Shown one piece after another: positions 55,443 to 63,702 of a stretch of 64,000 nt of DNA. How positions within the stretch are numbered: position 1 is the stretch's first letter; every line of letters starts with the position of its first letter. A program made the position numbers and the translations under genes. Origin of the DNA: UBA6163 sp041753075 (lineage in GTDB: Bacteria; Planctomycetota; Planctomycetia; Pirellulales; Pirellulaceae); contig JBGSVE010000114.1 in the NCBI GenBank assembly GCA_041753075.1, forward strand, positions 28,379 to 92,378, in the 5' to 3' direction. Under the pieces are notes generated by a model. That model made no database searches, had not been told where the DNA came from, and was given only the letters and a program-made list of their open reading frames with translations.

Positions 55443-56207
55443 CTACTCGAAGCCTTCGACCTGGGTGACTTGCAGCTCGCCGTAGTCACAAATCGTGCCC
55501 GCGTCCATGCAGTCGACCAATGCCTGTAGTTTTGCCAACTCGTGAACTTCGATCACCAGCCGCATCGGGTTGATTCCATCGCCCATCGCCTCGCGCAGCG
55601 CCCGAATCAGATTTTGCTTACCCGGCGTCTCGCGTTCCCAATCGGGCGCGAGCACCAAGAATGAGCCGAACTCATTGATCTGGACCGTCACCATGTCAAG
55701 TTCTTTGGTTTCTTCAGGCTGCGTGTTCATGCTCGGGGCGTCGGTTTGTTGACGCGGCATCTCGATCGATTTTTGCAAACTGAACGACGCGGTGACCATA
55801 AAGAAAATCAGCAGCAAGAACGTCACGTCCACCATCGGCGTCATGTCCAACTCGCCATCGTCACGTTTCTTTCGCGGTGGCGGTGCGTCTTCGTCCACAT
55901 CGCTCATCACAATCGTCGTCGGTGCATCGGCTGCGACCAGCGGCATTACGTTGGCCGACCCCCTGGCCCTAGCCATCTCCGGCGCATGATCGACAGCCGA
56001 TCCGTTGCTCGACGATTCCGATTCGGTTTGGCTGATGCGGTTGACCACTGCGGACGTAGATTCTTCGGCGACTAGTTCCGGCGCTTCAACGGGAATCGGC
56101 ACCTCGACATGGGTGTCGCAATGCGGACAACGAACACGCTTGCCCGCCATGCGAGTGTTGACGTGGTGAACGGTTCCGCATTGCGGGCAATTGACTTGGA
56201 TCGACAT
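55443..56207 (-). CDS. ExbD/TolR-like protein with N-terminal zinc ribbon
   Basis: 254 residues. A CxxC...CxxC zinc ribbon at residues 7-30 (CPQCGTVHHVNTRMAGKRVR then CPHC), a disordered linker, then ExbD: ELDMTPMVDVTFLLLIFFMV with the conserved proton-path Asp in the single helix. A periplasmic domain follows (LVIEVHELAKLQALVDCMDA). The zinc ribbon, the same type found at the front of many planctomycete proteins, would lie in the cytoplasm. Nine bases separate its start from the stop of the upstream exbD. Confidence 0.9.
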   Translation of the reverse strand: MSIQVNCPQCGTVHHVNTRMAGKRVRCPHCDTHVEVPIPVEAPELVAEESTSAVVNRISQTESESSSNGSAVDHAPEMARARGSANVMPLVAADAPTTIVMSDVDEDAPPPRKKRDDGELDMTPMVDVTFLLLIFFMVTASFSLQKSIEMPRQQTDAPSMNTQPEETKELDMVTVQINEFGSFLVLAPDWERETPGKQNLIRALREAMGDGINPMRLVIEVHELAKLQALVDCMDAGTICDYGELQVTQVEGFE

Positions 56208-56216
56208 CGGGCTACC

Positions 56217-56693
56217 TCACTCCTCTTTAACCGCGATGAAACTGTTGCTCAGATCCTCGAACGCATCGCCAATGATTTTCTGGACCCGGGTCACTTCGCC
56301 GACGCGGACATCTTCATCGCCAAGAATCATCACCTGCTTGCGTCCGCGATCCAATTGTTCAGTCACGTACTCGACGATTTCGGTCGTTTGAATTTCTTCG
56401 TCCGAATCAAACTCGCCACCGTCAATGTTCTTCAAGATCGCCTTGTCACCCGAACCCGGTGACATGAAGATCACCGCCGAGTCTTTCGCCGATACGCTCA
56501 CACCGTTGGTCGCCTTGGGCGTACGACCGGTTTGTGTCGGGTCCATCTTTGACGCGACCACGAAGAAAATCAGCAACAGGAACGTGATGTCAATCATCGG
56601 CGTGATGTCGACTTCTTCGTCGACGCGCTTGCCCTTGGACATGCTGACGGGATCTTCGTCATCGTCATCAATGTCGTCTGCTTGGTCGTTCAT
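56217..56693 (-). CDS. ExbD/TolR-like proton-channel component
   Basis: 158 residues. An acidic cytoplasmic start, the single membrane helix with the functional Asp (VDITPMIDITFLLLIFFVVA, Asp near 36) and a periplasmic domain (VEYVTEQLDRGRKQVMILGD). ExbD pairs with ExbB to use the proton gradient. Second of two ExbD genes; a heteromeric pair with the zinc-ribbon ExbD is likely. Confidence 0.92.
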   Translation of the reverse strand: MNDQADDIDDDDEDPVSMSKGKRVDEEVDITPMIDITFLLLIFFVVASKMDPTQTGRTPKATNGVSVSAKDSAVIFMSPGSGDKAILKNIDGGEFDSDEEIQTTEIVEYVTEQLDRGRKQVMILGDEDVRVGEVTRVQKIIGDAFEDLSNSFIAVKEE

Positions 56694-56728
56694 ATTCGGC
56701 TACCCCGAGTTACCGGTGGGTCAATGAA

Positions 56729-57445
56729 TTAAGATTGGCGATAAACCGCAGCCGGTTCCGATTTCGCTTGAGCCGACATCGCCCCACCGCCACCGGGCAA
56801 CGACGATTGATTCAAACCGGTCTTGAAGGCTTCAAAGAATCGCGTCAGGCCCGAACCGACAAGGTCTTCCATCTTGCTGATCTTGATGTTGATGTTGGCG
56901 ACGAGAAGCATCAGCGGAATCGCGATTGCCAAACCGCAGGCCGTTGTCACCAACGCGACCTGAATGTCACCGGCCAGCAGCGACGGTTCGACCGATTCGG
57001 CGGTCGCCAGCGTCTTGAACGCGCCCATCATGCCGAACACCGTGCCAAACAAACCGACCATCGGAGCTGTCTTGATCATCGTGCTGACCCAGCTCAGCCG
57101 ATACTCGATGTCGCTCATTACATCACGTTGGTAGCGGTCCATCATGATCTGCCTGGCCCGTTTGTATCCTTCGCCACGATTGGCGATCGCCAATCCAATC
57201 ATCTGCGGAATCGCGCGGGCGTCACCTTCGCAATACTCCGCCGCACCGTCGAACTCGGCGGCGGCGACCATTTCCTCGACATCGTCCATGAACGCATCCT
57301 GGGCCTCTTCGTTCTTAAAACGCTTCTGACCGACGCGAGTCCAAATGACCACGATTTGATACAACCCCCACAGCGCCAACGCCGCCAGCAAGCCGTAGGT
57401 CGAGTCGGAGATCATCTGATAAACGGAATAGGCGGCGAGCAACAT
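56729..57445 (-). CDS. MotA/TolQ/ExbB proton-channel protein
   Basis: 238 residues, three membrane helices: residues 16-35 (TYGLLAALALWGLYQIVVIW), KTAPMVGLFGTVFGMMGAFK near 145-165 and TTACGLAIAIPLMLLVANIN near 185-205. The Thr/Pro-rich GLFGTVFGMMGAF segment is the ExbB/TolQ signature. It forms the stator around the ExbD helices. First of the three channel genes. Confidence 0.95.
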   Translation of the reverse strand: MLLAAYSVYQMISDSTYGLLAALALWGLYQIVVIWTRVGQKRFKNEEAQDAFMDDVEEMVAAAEFDGAAEYCEGDARAIPQMIGLAIANRGEGYKRARQIMMDRYQRDVMSDIEYRLSWVSTMIKTAPMVGLFGTVFGMMGAFKTLATAESVEPSLLAGDIQVALVTTACGLAIAIPLMLLVANINIKISKMEDLVGSGLTRFFEAFKTGLNQSSLPGGGGAMSAQAKSEPAAVYRQS

Positions 57446-57507
57446 GAACAGGTCCTTGAATCACTTCGATACGAATGGTTTGGTGAATAGGTTTTGCGGC
57501 GTTGGCT

Positions 57508-58464
57508 TTAGCGCTTGGGTTTGCGATATCGTTGGTCGATCACGACAAATGCGTAACCGCCATTTTGTGATTGAGACTCGAAGACGGTTTTGGCGATTTC
57601 GGTGACGCTTTGGTGACCGTTTTTCTTGGCGTAGTCGAGTTCGACATTGGCCAACAGGTTTTCCAAGTCGGGTTCGAGAAACTTGATCATTTGTCGTCCC
57701 GGCAATGGGATACCGGCCTTCTGTAACAATTGGCGATCAAATTGTTCGAGCGGGCTGCGCGTCGTCCACATGAAATAAAGCCGCTTCTCCGCCTCGCTCG
57801 GGCCGCGGCGAATCTTGGGTGTTCCCGAAAGCCCTGACGCGTAATCGACGCCTTGAATGCTGGGTCCGCCGAGCGCGCCTAGTTCGATTTTGTAAAAGTC
57901 CAATTGCTGGGCGTAGGAGCTGAGGTTCTTCGAGGCGAAATTCAATTGCCAACGTTCCGATCGCGGCACAATGTCTTCGCCCTCGCCCTCGGGGCCCGGT
58001 GGCCGATTGTCGCCTTTGCCCGTTCCCGTCGTCGTGGCCGAGGCATTAGAGTTCACCGAATCGAGTGATGCGGCAACGCTGCTAACCGCGTCGGTGACAG
58101 CCGCAATCGTGTCCTGCATCGTCGGTTCGGCCAGCGCCTCGACCTCTTCCGCGCCGGGTGGTTCAAAATCGCGCTCGAATCCCTCGGCATTGTCGCCTCG
58201 ACCAGCGGCTTGTTCGATCAAAATTTCCATCGGTTTGACGGCCGGAGGCAATCGATTCGTCCACCAAATCACAAACAACATGAACACAAATACACCGACG
58301 AACAGCAGCAGCGCCAGCAACAGCGACGACACCGCATCGAATCGCGAGGTCCGCAGACGCTGGCGCACTGCCAACCGGGCGATCGCCTTGTCGCCGCGCG
58401 GTCGTCCGCTGGCGTTATATTGGCGTCCCGCGTTGCCGGCTGGGCTTTCGGTAATGGTGCTCAT
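57508..58464 (-). CDS. single-span envelope protein, first gene of the ExbB/ExbD cluster
   Basis: 318 residues: basic cytoplasmic start, one membrane helix (about 45-68, SSLLLALLLFVGVFVFMLFV), an acidic and Ser/Ala/Thr-rich linker, and a C-terminal globular part (LSSYAQQLDFYKIELGALGG to VVIDQRYRKPKR). The topology resembles TolA/TonB (anchor, extended linker, end domain) but there is no sequence match. Located 62 bases upstream of exbB on the same strand. Confidence 0.7.
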   Translation of the reverse strand: MSTITESPAGNAGRQYNASGRPRGDKAIARLAVRQRLRTSRFDAVSSLLLALLLFVGVFVFMLFVIWWTNRLPPAVKPMEILIEQAAGRGDNAEGFERDFEPPGAEEVEALAEPTMQDTIAAVTDAVSSVAASLDSVNSNASATTTGTGKGDNRPPGPEGEGEDIVPRSERWQLNFASKNLSSYAQQLDFYKIELGALGGPSIQGVDYASGLSGTPKIRRGPSEAEKRLYFMWTTRSPLEQFDRQLLQKAGIPLPGRQMIKFLEPDLENLLANVELDYAKKNGHQSVTEIAKTVFESQSQNGGYAFVVIDQRYRKPKR

Positions 58465-58579
58465 GTTTGATCGGTTTTCCGTCGCGAATTCATCGCAAGC
58501 TTAGGATAGTCGATTTTGCCGCGATCGTCGCGAACCAATTGACAGTTCCCGTAGTCTGGCCTTAACATTCCGCGTTCCA

Positions 58580-58652
58580 GGTTAGGTAGCTCAGTTGGTA
58601 GAGCACTGCACTGAAAATGCAGGTGTCGCCGGTTCAAGCCCGGCCCTGACCA
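58580..58652 (+). tRNA. tRNA-Phe (GAA)
   Basis: 73-base cloverleaf: acceptor GGTTAGG/CCTGACC (one G-T pair), D arm GCTC-AGTTGGTA-GAGC, anticodon stem CTGCA/TGCAG with loop CTGAAAA (anticodon GAA) and T arm with GTTCAAG. Discriminator A, 3' CCA not encoded. Confidence 0.95.
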
Positions 58653-58658
58653 CTCCAA

Positions 58659-58686
58659 AGCGCCCCGTGAAATCGCGGGGCGTTTT
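58659..58686 (+). terminator. tRNA-Phe terminator
   Basis: GC-rich stem GCGCCCCG/CGGGGCG (58660-58667 with 58676-58682) followed by TTTT, seven bases after the tRNA. Confidence 0.8.
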
Positions 58687-58806
58687 CGTTAAAGACCTTC
58701 CCGTTGATTAGCGTCAACCGATGGCAAATACGAACAACAATTCGCCGTCGCCAAGCCGCGCATCGAACGATTGGGGATAATCGTTCTTCAATTCTTGACC
58801 CATGGA

Positions 58807-60258
58807 CTAAGACGGCAGTTTCGCCTTGGCTTTGGGATTCGCTTTCGGCGCGGCATCCTCCCCGCCACCGCGCTTGGCCGGCAATTCCGGGGCGTTGATC
58901 TCGGGGGCATACTTCAAAAAAGCCGCCTTGATCTCGGCAAGCTTCGGATCATCGGCCACATTCGTCCATTCATTCGGATCGCGCGTGTGGTCGTACAACT
59001 CCTCGGCACCGCCGGCATAGCGGATGTATCGATACTGTTCGCTGCGGTACGCGTGATTGTTACGCCGCTGAGTCGTGATCGCCGGGATCTCCCATTTCGT
59101 GCCCGGATCCTTGAGCAATGGAGAAATGTCATATCCTTCGACGTGCCCCGGTCGCGTCGTGCCGGTCAAAGCGCAAATCGTCGGATAAATGTTCATGTAG
59201 TCGACCGGCCGATCACACTGCACACCCGCCGGCGTCATCCCAGGCACTTTCCAAATAAATACGGTTCGCGTTGGTTCTTCCCAAAGAGCAAACTTGCGCC
59301 AATGCTCCTTCTCGCCCAAGCTCCAACCATGATCGCTCCACAAGCAAACGATCGTGTTGTCCTTGTACTTGGATTGTTCGAGGCCATCGAGCAGTCGTCC
59401 CACCTGCGAATCACAAAACGCGATCGTGGCCAAGTAAGCTTGAACCGCTTCGGCCCAGCGACCTGATTCCAGGATCTTGGCGTGGTCGCCACCGGCCATT
59501 TGCCGGCCCGCCAGCGGTACGTCGGCCAGATCGTTATCCGTGTGAGGCGGCAACTGAATCGATTCCAGCGGAAACATGTCGAACCATTTCTTCGGCACGC
59601 TGAACGGCATGTGCGGCTTGACCAGCCCGATCGCCAGAAAGAATGGCTTGTCGTGATTCTGTTGCAATAGTTCCAAGCCGTAGCTGACGACTTTGTAGTC
59701 CGGCATGTCGGCGTCCGTGTTACCCAGCGGTGCGAACTGGATTCCCTCTACGCCGCCGTCTTTCGCCGAAGCGTCGCGGCGCATGTTGTCGCTACCGTTT
59801 TTGGCAAAGTACTCGGTCCAAGTTTCACCATGCCCGTATCCGCCGTGATAAATCTTGCCCGCACCATAAACGCCGTAACCGGCACCAGCCAACACCGTGT
59901 TTAGCAATTTGTCGTCGCTGATCGCACTGGCCCAAGGTTGACCATTGTCATAGCAACCGCTGGTGCTGGGCCGGATTCCGGACATCAACGCGATTCGCGA
60001 CGGATTGCACGCCGGTGCGGCGCAGTATGCCTTATTGAACGAGACGCCCATTGCGGCCAAGCGATCAATGTTCGGCGTCTTGGTCTGCGGATGAACACCC
60101 AGATGCGACACCCAATGATTCAAATCATCAATCGCAATGAACAACACGTTCGGCTTGGCCGCAACATCACCCTCGGCCGCTCGCAACCTCGAATGGGAAT
60201 TACCGATCAAGCCGCCAAATACCAGCATGAGCCCCAACAATAAGCAGTCGCGCCACAT
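58807..60258 (-). CDS. secreted type I sulfatase
   Basis: About 483 residues from ATG 60258 (signal peptide CLLLGLMLVFGGLIGNSHSR); the frame is open to 60291. Alkaline-phosphatase-superfamily motifs: VLFIAIDDLNHWVSHLG (metal Asp pair), TPNIDRLAAMGVSFNKAY, the formylglycine motif ACNPSRIALMSG (Cys95 counted from 60291) and VCLWSDHGWSLGEKEHWRK. It belongs to the iduronate/choline-sulfatase-like branch common in planctomycetes that degrade sulfated polysaccharides. The Asp-Pro-rich motif DHTRDPNEWTNVADDP is typical. Needs a formylglycine-generating enzyme, not seen here. Confidence 0.93.
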   Translation of the reverse strand: MWRDCLLLGLMLVFGGLIGNSHSRLRAAEGDVAAKPNVLFIAIDDLNHWVSHLGVHPQTKTPNIDRLAAMGVSFNKAYCAAPACNPSRIALMSGIRPSTSGCYDNGQPWASAISDDKLLNTVLAGAGYGVYGAGKIYHGGYGHGETWTEYFAKNGSDNMRRDASAKDGGVEGIQFAPLGNTDADMPDYKVVSYGLELLQQNHDKPFFLAIGLVKPHMPFSVPKKWFDMFPLESIQLPPHTDNDLADVPLAGRQMAGGDHAKILESGRWAEAVQAYLATIAFCDSQVGRLLDGLEQSKYKDNTIVCLWSDHGWSLGEKEHWRKFALWEEPTRTVFIWKVPGMTPAGVQCDRPVDYMNIYPTICALTGTTRPGHVEGYDISPLLKDPGTKWEIPAITTQRRNNHAYRSEQYRYIRYAGGAEELYDHTRDPNEWTNVADDPKLAEIKAAFLKYAPEINAPELPAKRGGGEDAAPKANPKAKAKLPS

Positions 60259-60350
60259 CGCAATGTCTCCGGAGAAGATGGAATTTGTCACGGCGACATT
60301 GTAGTTGTGCGCAACCGACGAAGGTGAAGAGCAGCGTTAACGTAGCTGGA

Positions 60351-60390
60351 GTCGCCCGACTTCAGACTCTGCAATCCGAAGTCTGGCGAC
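60351..60390. repeat. 13-bp-stem hairpin element
   Basis: Arms 60351-60363 and 60378-60390 (GTCGCCCGACTTC with GAAGTCTGGCGAC, one mismatch) around a 14-base loop. It lies in the short spacer between the sulfatase start and the glycosyltransferase stop. Likely an intergenic palindromic repeat. Confidence 0.6.
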
Positions 60391-60439
60391 TTCGGCGACG
60401 GCTAAAGTTTCTTCTGGCGCTCGCCTTGTTTGCCGCAGC

Positions 60440-61579
60440 TCAGGCGGCGGCGCGGCCGCTGCGGCTCGGAGTGTCCGCGGCGGCACCGTCAATCACGCGG
60501 TGATAGATGCTTTCGAGCTGAGCAAAATGGCTGGTCGGTGACATTTGGTCGATCACCCACTTGCGACCCGCCAGGCCGAAGCGACTGCGAAGTTCCGGGT
60601 TGCGGAGCAACTGAATAACCGCCTCAGCCAGCGCGGGCGGATTTCGCGGCGGCACTAAGAATCCTGATTCGCCGTCTTGAATCGTCGTCACAAAACCGCC
60701 AACGCGGGTCGCAATCACCGGCGTTTGACACGCTAGTGACTCCGGTGCAGCGAGCCCAAACGGCTCGTCCAGCGACGGACAAAGCACCAAATCCATCGCC
60801 GCCATCAACCGTGGCACATCGTCACGAAAGCCCGTCCAAATCAAATGATCGGCGACGCCCAAATCGATCGCCACCTGACGCAGCGGTTGGACCTCGGCCT
60901 CGATCCCGCGCCCAATAATAACCAAGCGCGCCTCCGGAAACCGACGAGTGATTAAACTCATCGCCGTGATCGCATGAATGTGACCTTTGCGCTTGATAAT
61001 GTTGCCCACGATGCCAAGCAACGGTGCGTCCACGGGTACAGGCGTCGGACTTTGGGCGAATAACGATTCACGAACCCTTTGGCGCTCCGCCGCATTAAGC
61101 GGTTCAAACCGCGACGTGTCGGATGCATTCAATACCGTCGTGATACGCCGTGGCGACACCAAGTTATATCGCATATGAAATCGCCGCGTCGCGTCCGACA
61201 CCGCAATCACGTGGTCGTTGCAGCACCAATGAAGTTGGATCTTATTGGCGTGTGCCGTCGCCACTACCGGAACGCCGTACAACAATCTCAACAATGCCCC
61301 AAACGCGCTCGAGCGACTGGCATGGGTATGAACAACGCCAATCTCGTTCTCGCCGATCCAATCGCGAACGCGAGAAAGTTCTTTGAGTGGCCAACGGTCC
61401 AGCGAGCTGTTCACGACAGCAACACGATTGCGATCGATTGTCCGATCAACGAATCCGCCGAGCGGAGTCAGCAACGTGACCTGATGGCCACGGGCGGCCA
61501 ATCCATACGCCGACTGCATCGCCACCAACAAGGCACCGTTCGACGTTCTTCCTCCGCTGGCAATGGTCAAAATACGCAT
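60440..61579 (-). CDS. GT4-family glycosyltransferase
   Basis: About 379 residues from ATG 61579 (MRILTIASGGRTSNGALLVA). GT-B fold: N-terminal domain with GLAARGHQVTLLTPLGG and VVATAHANKIQLHW, and C-terminal domain with LLGIVGNIIKRKGHIHAI, ARLVIIGRGIEAEVQPL and DLVLCPSLDEPFGLAAPESL (EX7E motif). It transfers a sugar from a nucleotide donor, probably in surface glycan synthesis. The last residues are Ala/Arg-rich. Confidence 0.9.
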   Translation of the reverse strand: MRILTIASGGRTSNGALLVAMQSAYGLAARGHQVTLLTPLGGFVDRTIDRNRVAVVNSSLDRWPLKELSRVRDWIGENEIGVVHTHASRSSAFGALLRLLYGVPVVATAHANKIQLHWCCNDHVIAVSDATRRFHMRYNLVSPRRITTVLNASDTSRFEPLNAAERQRVRESLFAQSPTPVPVDAPLLGIVGNIIKRKGHIHAITAMSLITRRFPEARLVIIGRGIEAEVQPLRQVAIDLGVADHLIWTGFRDDVPRLMAAMDLVLCPSLDEPFGLAAPESLACQTPVIATRVGGFVTTIQDGESGFLVPPRNPPALAEAVIQLLRNPELRSRFGLAGRKWVIDQMSPTSHFAQLESIYHRVIDGAAADTPSRSGRAAA

Positions 61580-61787
61580 GAACAAAACGGCTGCAACCGC
61601 AATTTCAAAGAGAGCCAAATGGCCGAGACAACCTATCGCTCACGGGACGACAAGCTTCCGTATCAAAAACCAAGTCACCGGGTCAATCGCATCCAAAGTG
61701 CAACTCCCGAGGCCGAATTCCGGTTTCATATCTGAGATTTGTTGCCCTGCAATGTCGCCTACACTCAAAAAATGCCGAGGAGCACCT

Positions 61788-62003
61788 ATGAATATGGACA
61801 CGGATGCCATTTTGGCACTGCCAAATGGCGAAAAGCTTGAATTAATCGGCCTACTTTGGGAAAACCTTTCGGAATCGGAGGTCGATTTGCCTGAACCCTT
61901 TGAGCAAGAGGCGTCGAGACGGCGAGAGCAGATGCGTGCGGACCCTAATTTGAGCCTATCCCATGATGAGGTTTGGGCCAAGATCGCCAAACGCAATGGC
62001 TAG
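61788..62003 (+). CDS. addiction-module antitoxin (ParD/RelB-like)
   Basis: 71 residues from ATG 61788 behind a GAGGAG ribosome site; the frame is open far upstream (61563), but those residues overlap the glycosyltransferase. MNMDTDAILALPNGEKLELI, GLLWENLSES and LSHDEVWAKIAKRNG match the putative addiction module component family (about 70 residues). It normally neutralises a ParE/RelE toxin encoded downstream. Here the downstream toxin is broken, so this is an orphan antitoxin. Confidence 0.85.
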   Translation: MNMDTDAILALPNGEKLELIGLLWENLSESEVDLPEPFEQEASRRREQMRADPNLSLSHDEVWAKIAKRNG

Positions 62004-62215
62004 ACAACTTCGGTATCACCCTCTCTTTGATTGTGAAGTGATCGCCGCCGCAGATTGATACGATAAGCGGTGAAAAGAGCGATTTGGAGGTGGAAAATTT
62101 CTCACTCGGCGCTGTTGTGGATTGTGACGCTACACCAAATCGCTTTGACCATCCCGCTACGGTGACAATGTACGAGTGCTGGTCCGGTACCGCGTATAAT
62201 AAATCGATTTAACAC
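61996..62215 (+). pseudogene. decayed ParE/RelE-type toxin gene
   Basis: The start (ATG 61996) overlaps the antitoxin end. It reads MARQLRYHPLFDCEVIAAAD, then TGA where ParE-like toxins have Trp (AADWYDKRS), then YDKR and another stop. The next frame gives SGEKSDLEVENFSLGAVVDC and ATPNRFDHP, matching the middle of ParE toxins. One point mutation and at least one frameshift inactivate the toxin. The end coordinate is approximate. Confidence 0.7.
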
Positions 62216-62291
62216 AGCCGCGACTTGGGCTTTTTGAAGCGTTTGATCTCTCGTCGCAGCGACGTGATCGTACAGGTTATTCGAATGAAAG

Positions 62292-62525
62292 GTGCATCAA
62301 CTGAATCCATACGAACTAACGCACGACGCTGGGTCGATGCAACGCGTAAAGCATCCGCAAAGTTCGCAATGGATACGATGGTCCCTTTACTTTCACGTTG
62401 GCAGCGTATGCGCAGCCAGTTTTCTAGCGTTCGTGGACTTGCCGTCAGTCATCCCAATCACCTACACCTCTTTTCCACAATTCATTATCTATGCGATTTG
62501 GCCGTCTTTATTCGCGTGGCTTTAA
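62292..62525 (+). CDS. small membrane protein, possibly truncated
   Basis: 77 residues from GTG 62292: a polar start (HQLNPYELTHDAGSM), then two likely membrane segments (SLYFHVGSVCAASFLAFVDL and PQFIIYAIWPSLFAWL), ending in mid-helix. The NPYE start followed by a basic segment and helices resembles small planctomycete membrane proteins. A longer overlapping frame (62225-62578) is less protein-like. The ending suggests loss of the C-terminus. Confidence 0.4.
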   Translation: MHQLNPYELTHDAGSMQRVKHPQSSQWIRWSLYFHVGSVCAASFLAFVDLPSVIPITYTSFPQFIIYAIWPSLFAWL

Positions 62526-62619
62526 AGTCCGGTCCTTTTGGTCGTTGCTATGTCACGCGAGCAGGCCTGGTCGATTAGCATTTTAGGTAACCGATGACAC
62601 CCGTGGTTAGCCGACACAG

Positions 62620-63702
62620 CTATTGTTTTACGGTTTCTTGCTCGTAGGCAAATCGCAATGAACCGAGGACCGATGCTTCGTCGCCGCAAATTGAAAACGC
62701 AAAACCACTGAGGTTGCGAAACCCGCTGAGCGCGTGATCGTAGTACGATTGTTCGGCGATCTCGAGGTAACGCTCGCGCATTGTGTCGCTCATGTCGCAA
62801 ACACCGCCGCCGATCACGAGCATGTCGTAGTCGCCGATGTAGTTGACCATCAGCATTACAATACCTAAGGCGCGTGCTTGGTCATCGAGCAACTCGACAG
62901 CCAGCGAGTCACCAGCAGCGCTAAGTTCGCGCAGTGTCTTGGCTTTGTCCTTCATCGTCCCGGGGTGTGAGTTGAGCGAGTGGTCGCGATACGTGTCGAG
63001 CGTCAAGCGATACTCAAGTTGATAGGTCAAGGCCGTGAGCGAGATCGCTGATTCGGCAGAGCAAAACGCGTTGCCGACTTTCTTCACGCGGTCATGCTCA
63101 TGGCGAAACGCATCGAGTGGCAGGAGTAAGTGTCCGGCATGTCCGGCGCGACCCTCAGACCCGCGGACGACTTTACCGTCGCGAACTTCACCGCCGCCAA
63201 GCCCCGTACCGACGGCTACAAAAAACAACGATCTCATGTCGCTGCGCTTCGGAACGCGGTGATCGCTGGCAAAGTGACTACACGTCGTCCCATCAAGTTC
63301 GCCGGTGCGAATGGCAAACTCGCCAAGTGCCGCCGCCTGACCATCGCCGATGTAGGTCACCGTTAGCGTCGGAGCAATCTCTTGCAGTCGATCTTGGAGG
63401 CGAAGTCGAAACGGGAATTGGTCCCAATATTCAGCCGGCAAATTTGGTGTCGTCAGCAATACACCGTCCAATGTGGCTGGACCGGGCGTCGCCAAACTAA
63501 CGTTGACCACGTCGTCGATTGTCGCGTCAAGACTTGCCAAGCCGCTGAGGATTTGACCAGTGATATCTTCGATCGCTGATTGCGGTCCATCAGTCGACCG
63601 AGTTGCGAATTGGTCAGAAACATAAAGCAGTTGGCGTTTTTCATTGCCAATAGCGATCGTCGAGGTCGTGCCTCCGACATCGATTCCTACGAAATAAGGC
63701 AC
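62620..63702 (-). CDS. ROK-family sugar kinase or regulator
   Basis: 360 residues. N-terminal phosphate-1 motif FVGIDVGGTTSTIAIG, then VNVSLATPGPATLDGVLLTT, FFVAVGTGLGGGEVRDGKVV and GRAGHAGHLLLP. The second nucleotide motif is VIGGGVCDMSDTMRERYLE. The usual ROK zinc motif CxCGxxGC is absent: the stretch after GHAGHLLLP has only one Cys. No N-terminal HTH, so a sugar kinase rather than a repressor. Downstream gene of the block, with a 300-base spacer behind it. Confidence 0.88.
   Translation of the reverse strand: MPYFVGIDVGGTTSTIAIGNEKRQLLYVSDQFATRSTDGPQSAIEDITGQILSGLASLDATIDDVVNVSLATPGPATLDGVLLTTPNLPAEYWDQFPFRLRLQDRLQEIAPTLTVTYIGDGQAAALGEFAIRTGELDGTTCSHFASDHRVPKRSDMRSLFFVAVGTGLGGGEVRDGKVVRGSEGRAGHAGHLLLPLDAFRHEHDRVKKVGNAFCSAESAISLTALTYQLEYRLTLDTYRDHSLNSHPGTMKDKAKTLRELSAAGDSLAVELLDDQARALGIVMLMVNYIGDYDMLVIGGGVCDMSDTMRERYLEIAEQSYYDHALSGFRNLSGFAFSICGDEASVLGSLRFAYEQETVKQ

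Noticed and set aside
62050..62070. TGA read as tryptophan (altered code or recoding) in the toxin gene.
   Set aside because: All other genes use TGA as stop (for example dciA-region, lysC neighbours and Gfo/Idh), and the toxin also has a frameshift and further stops.
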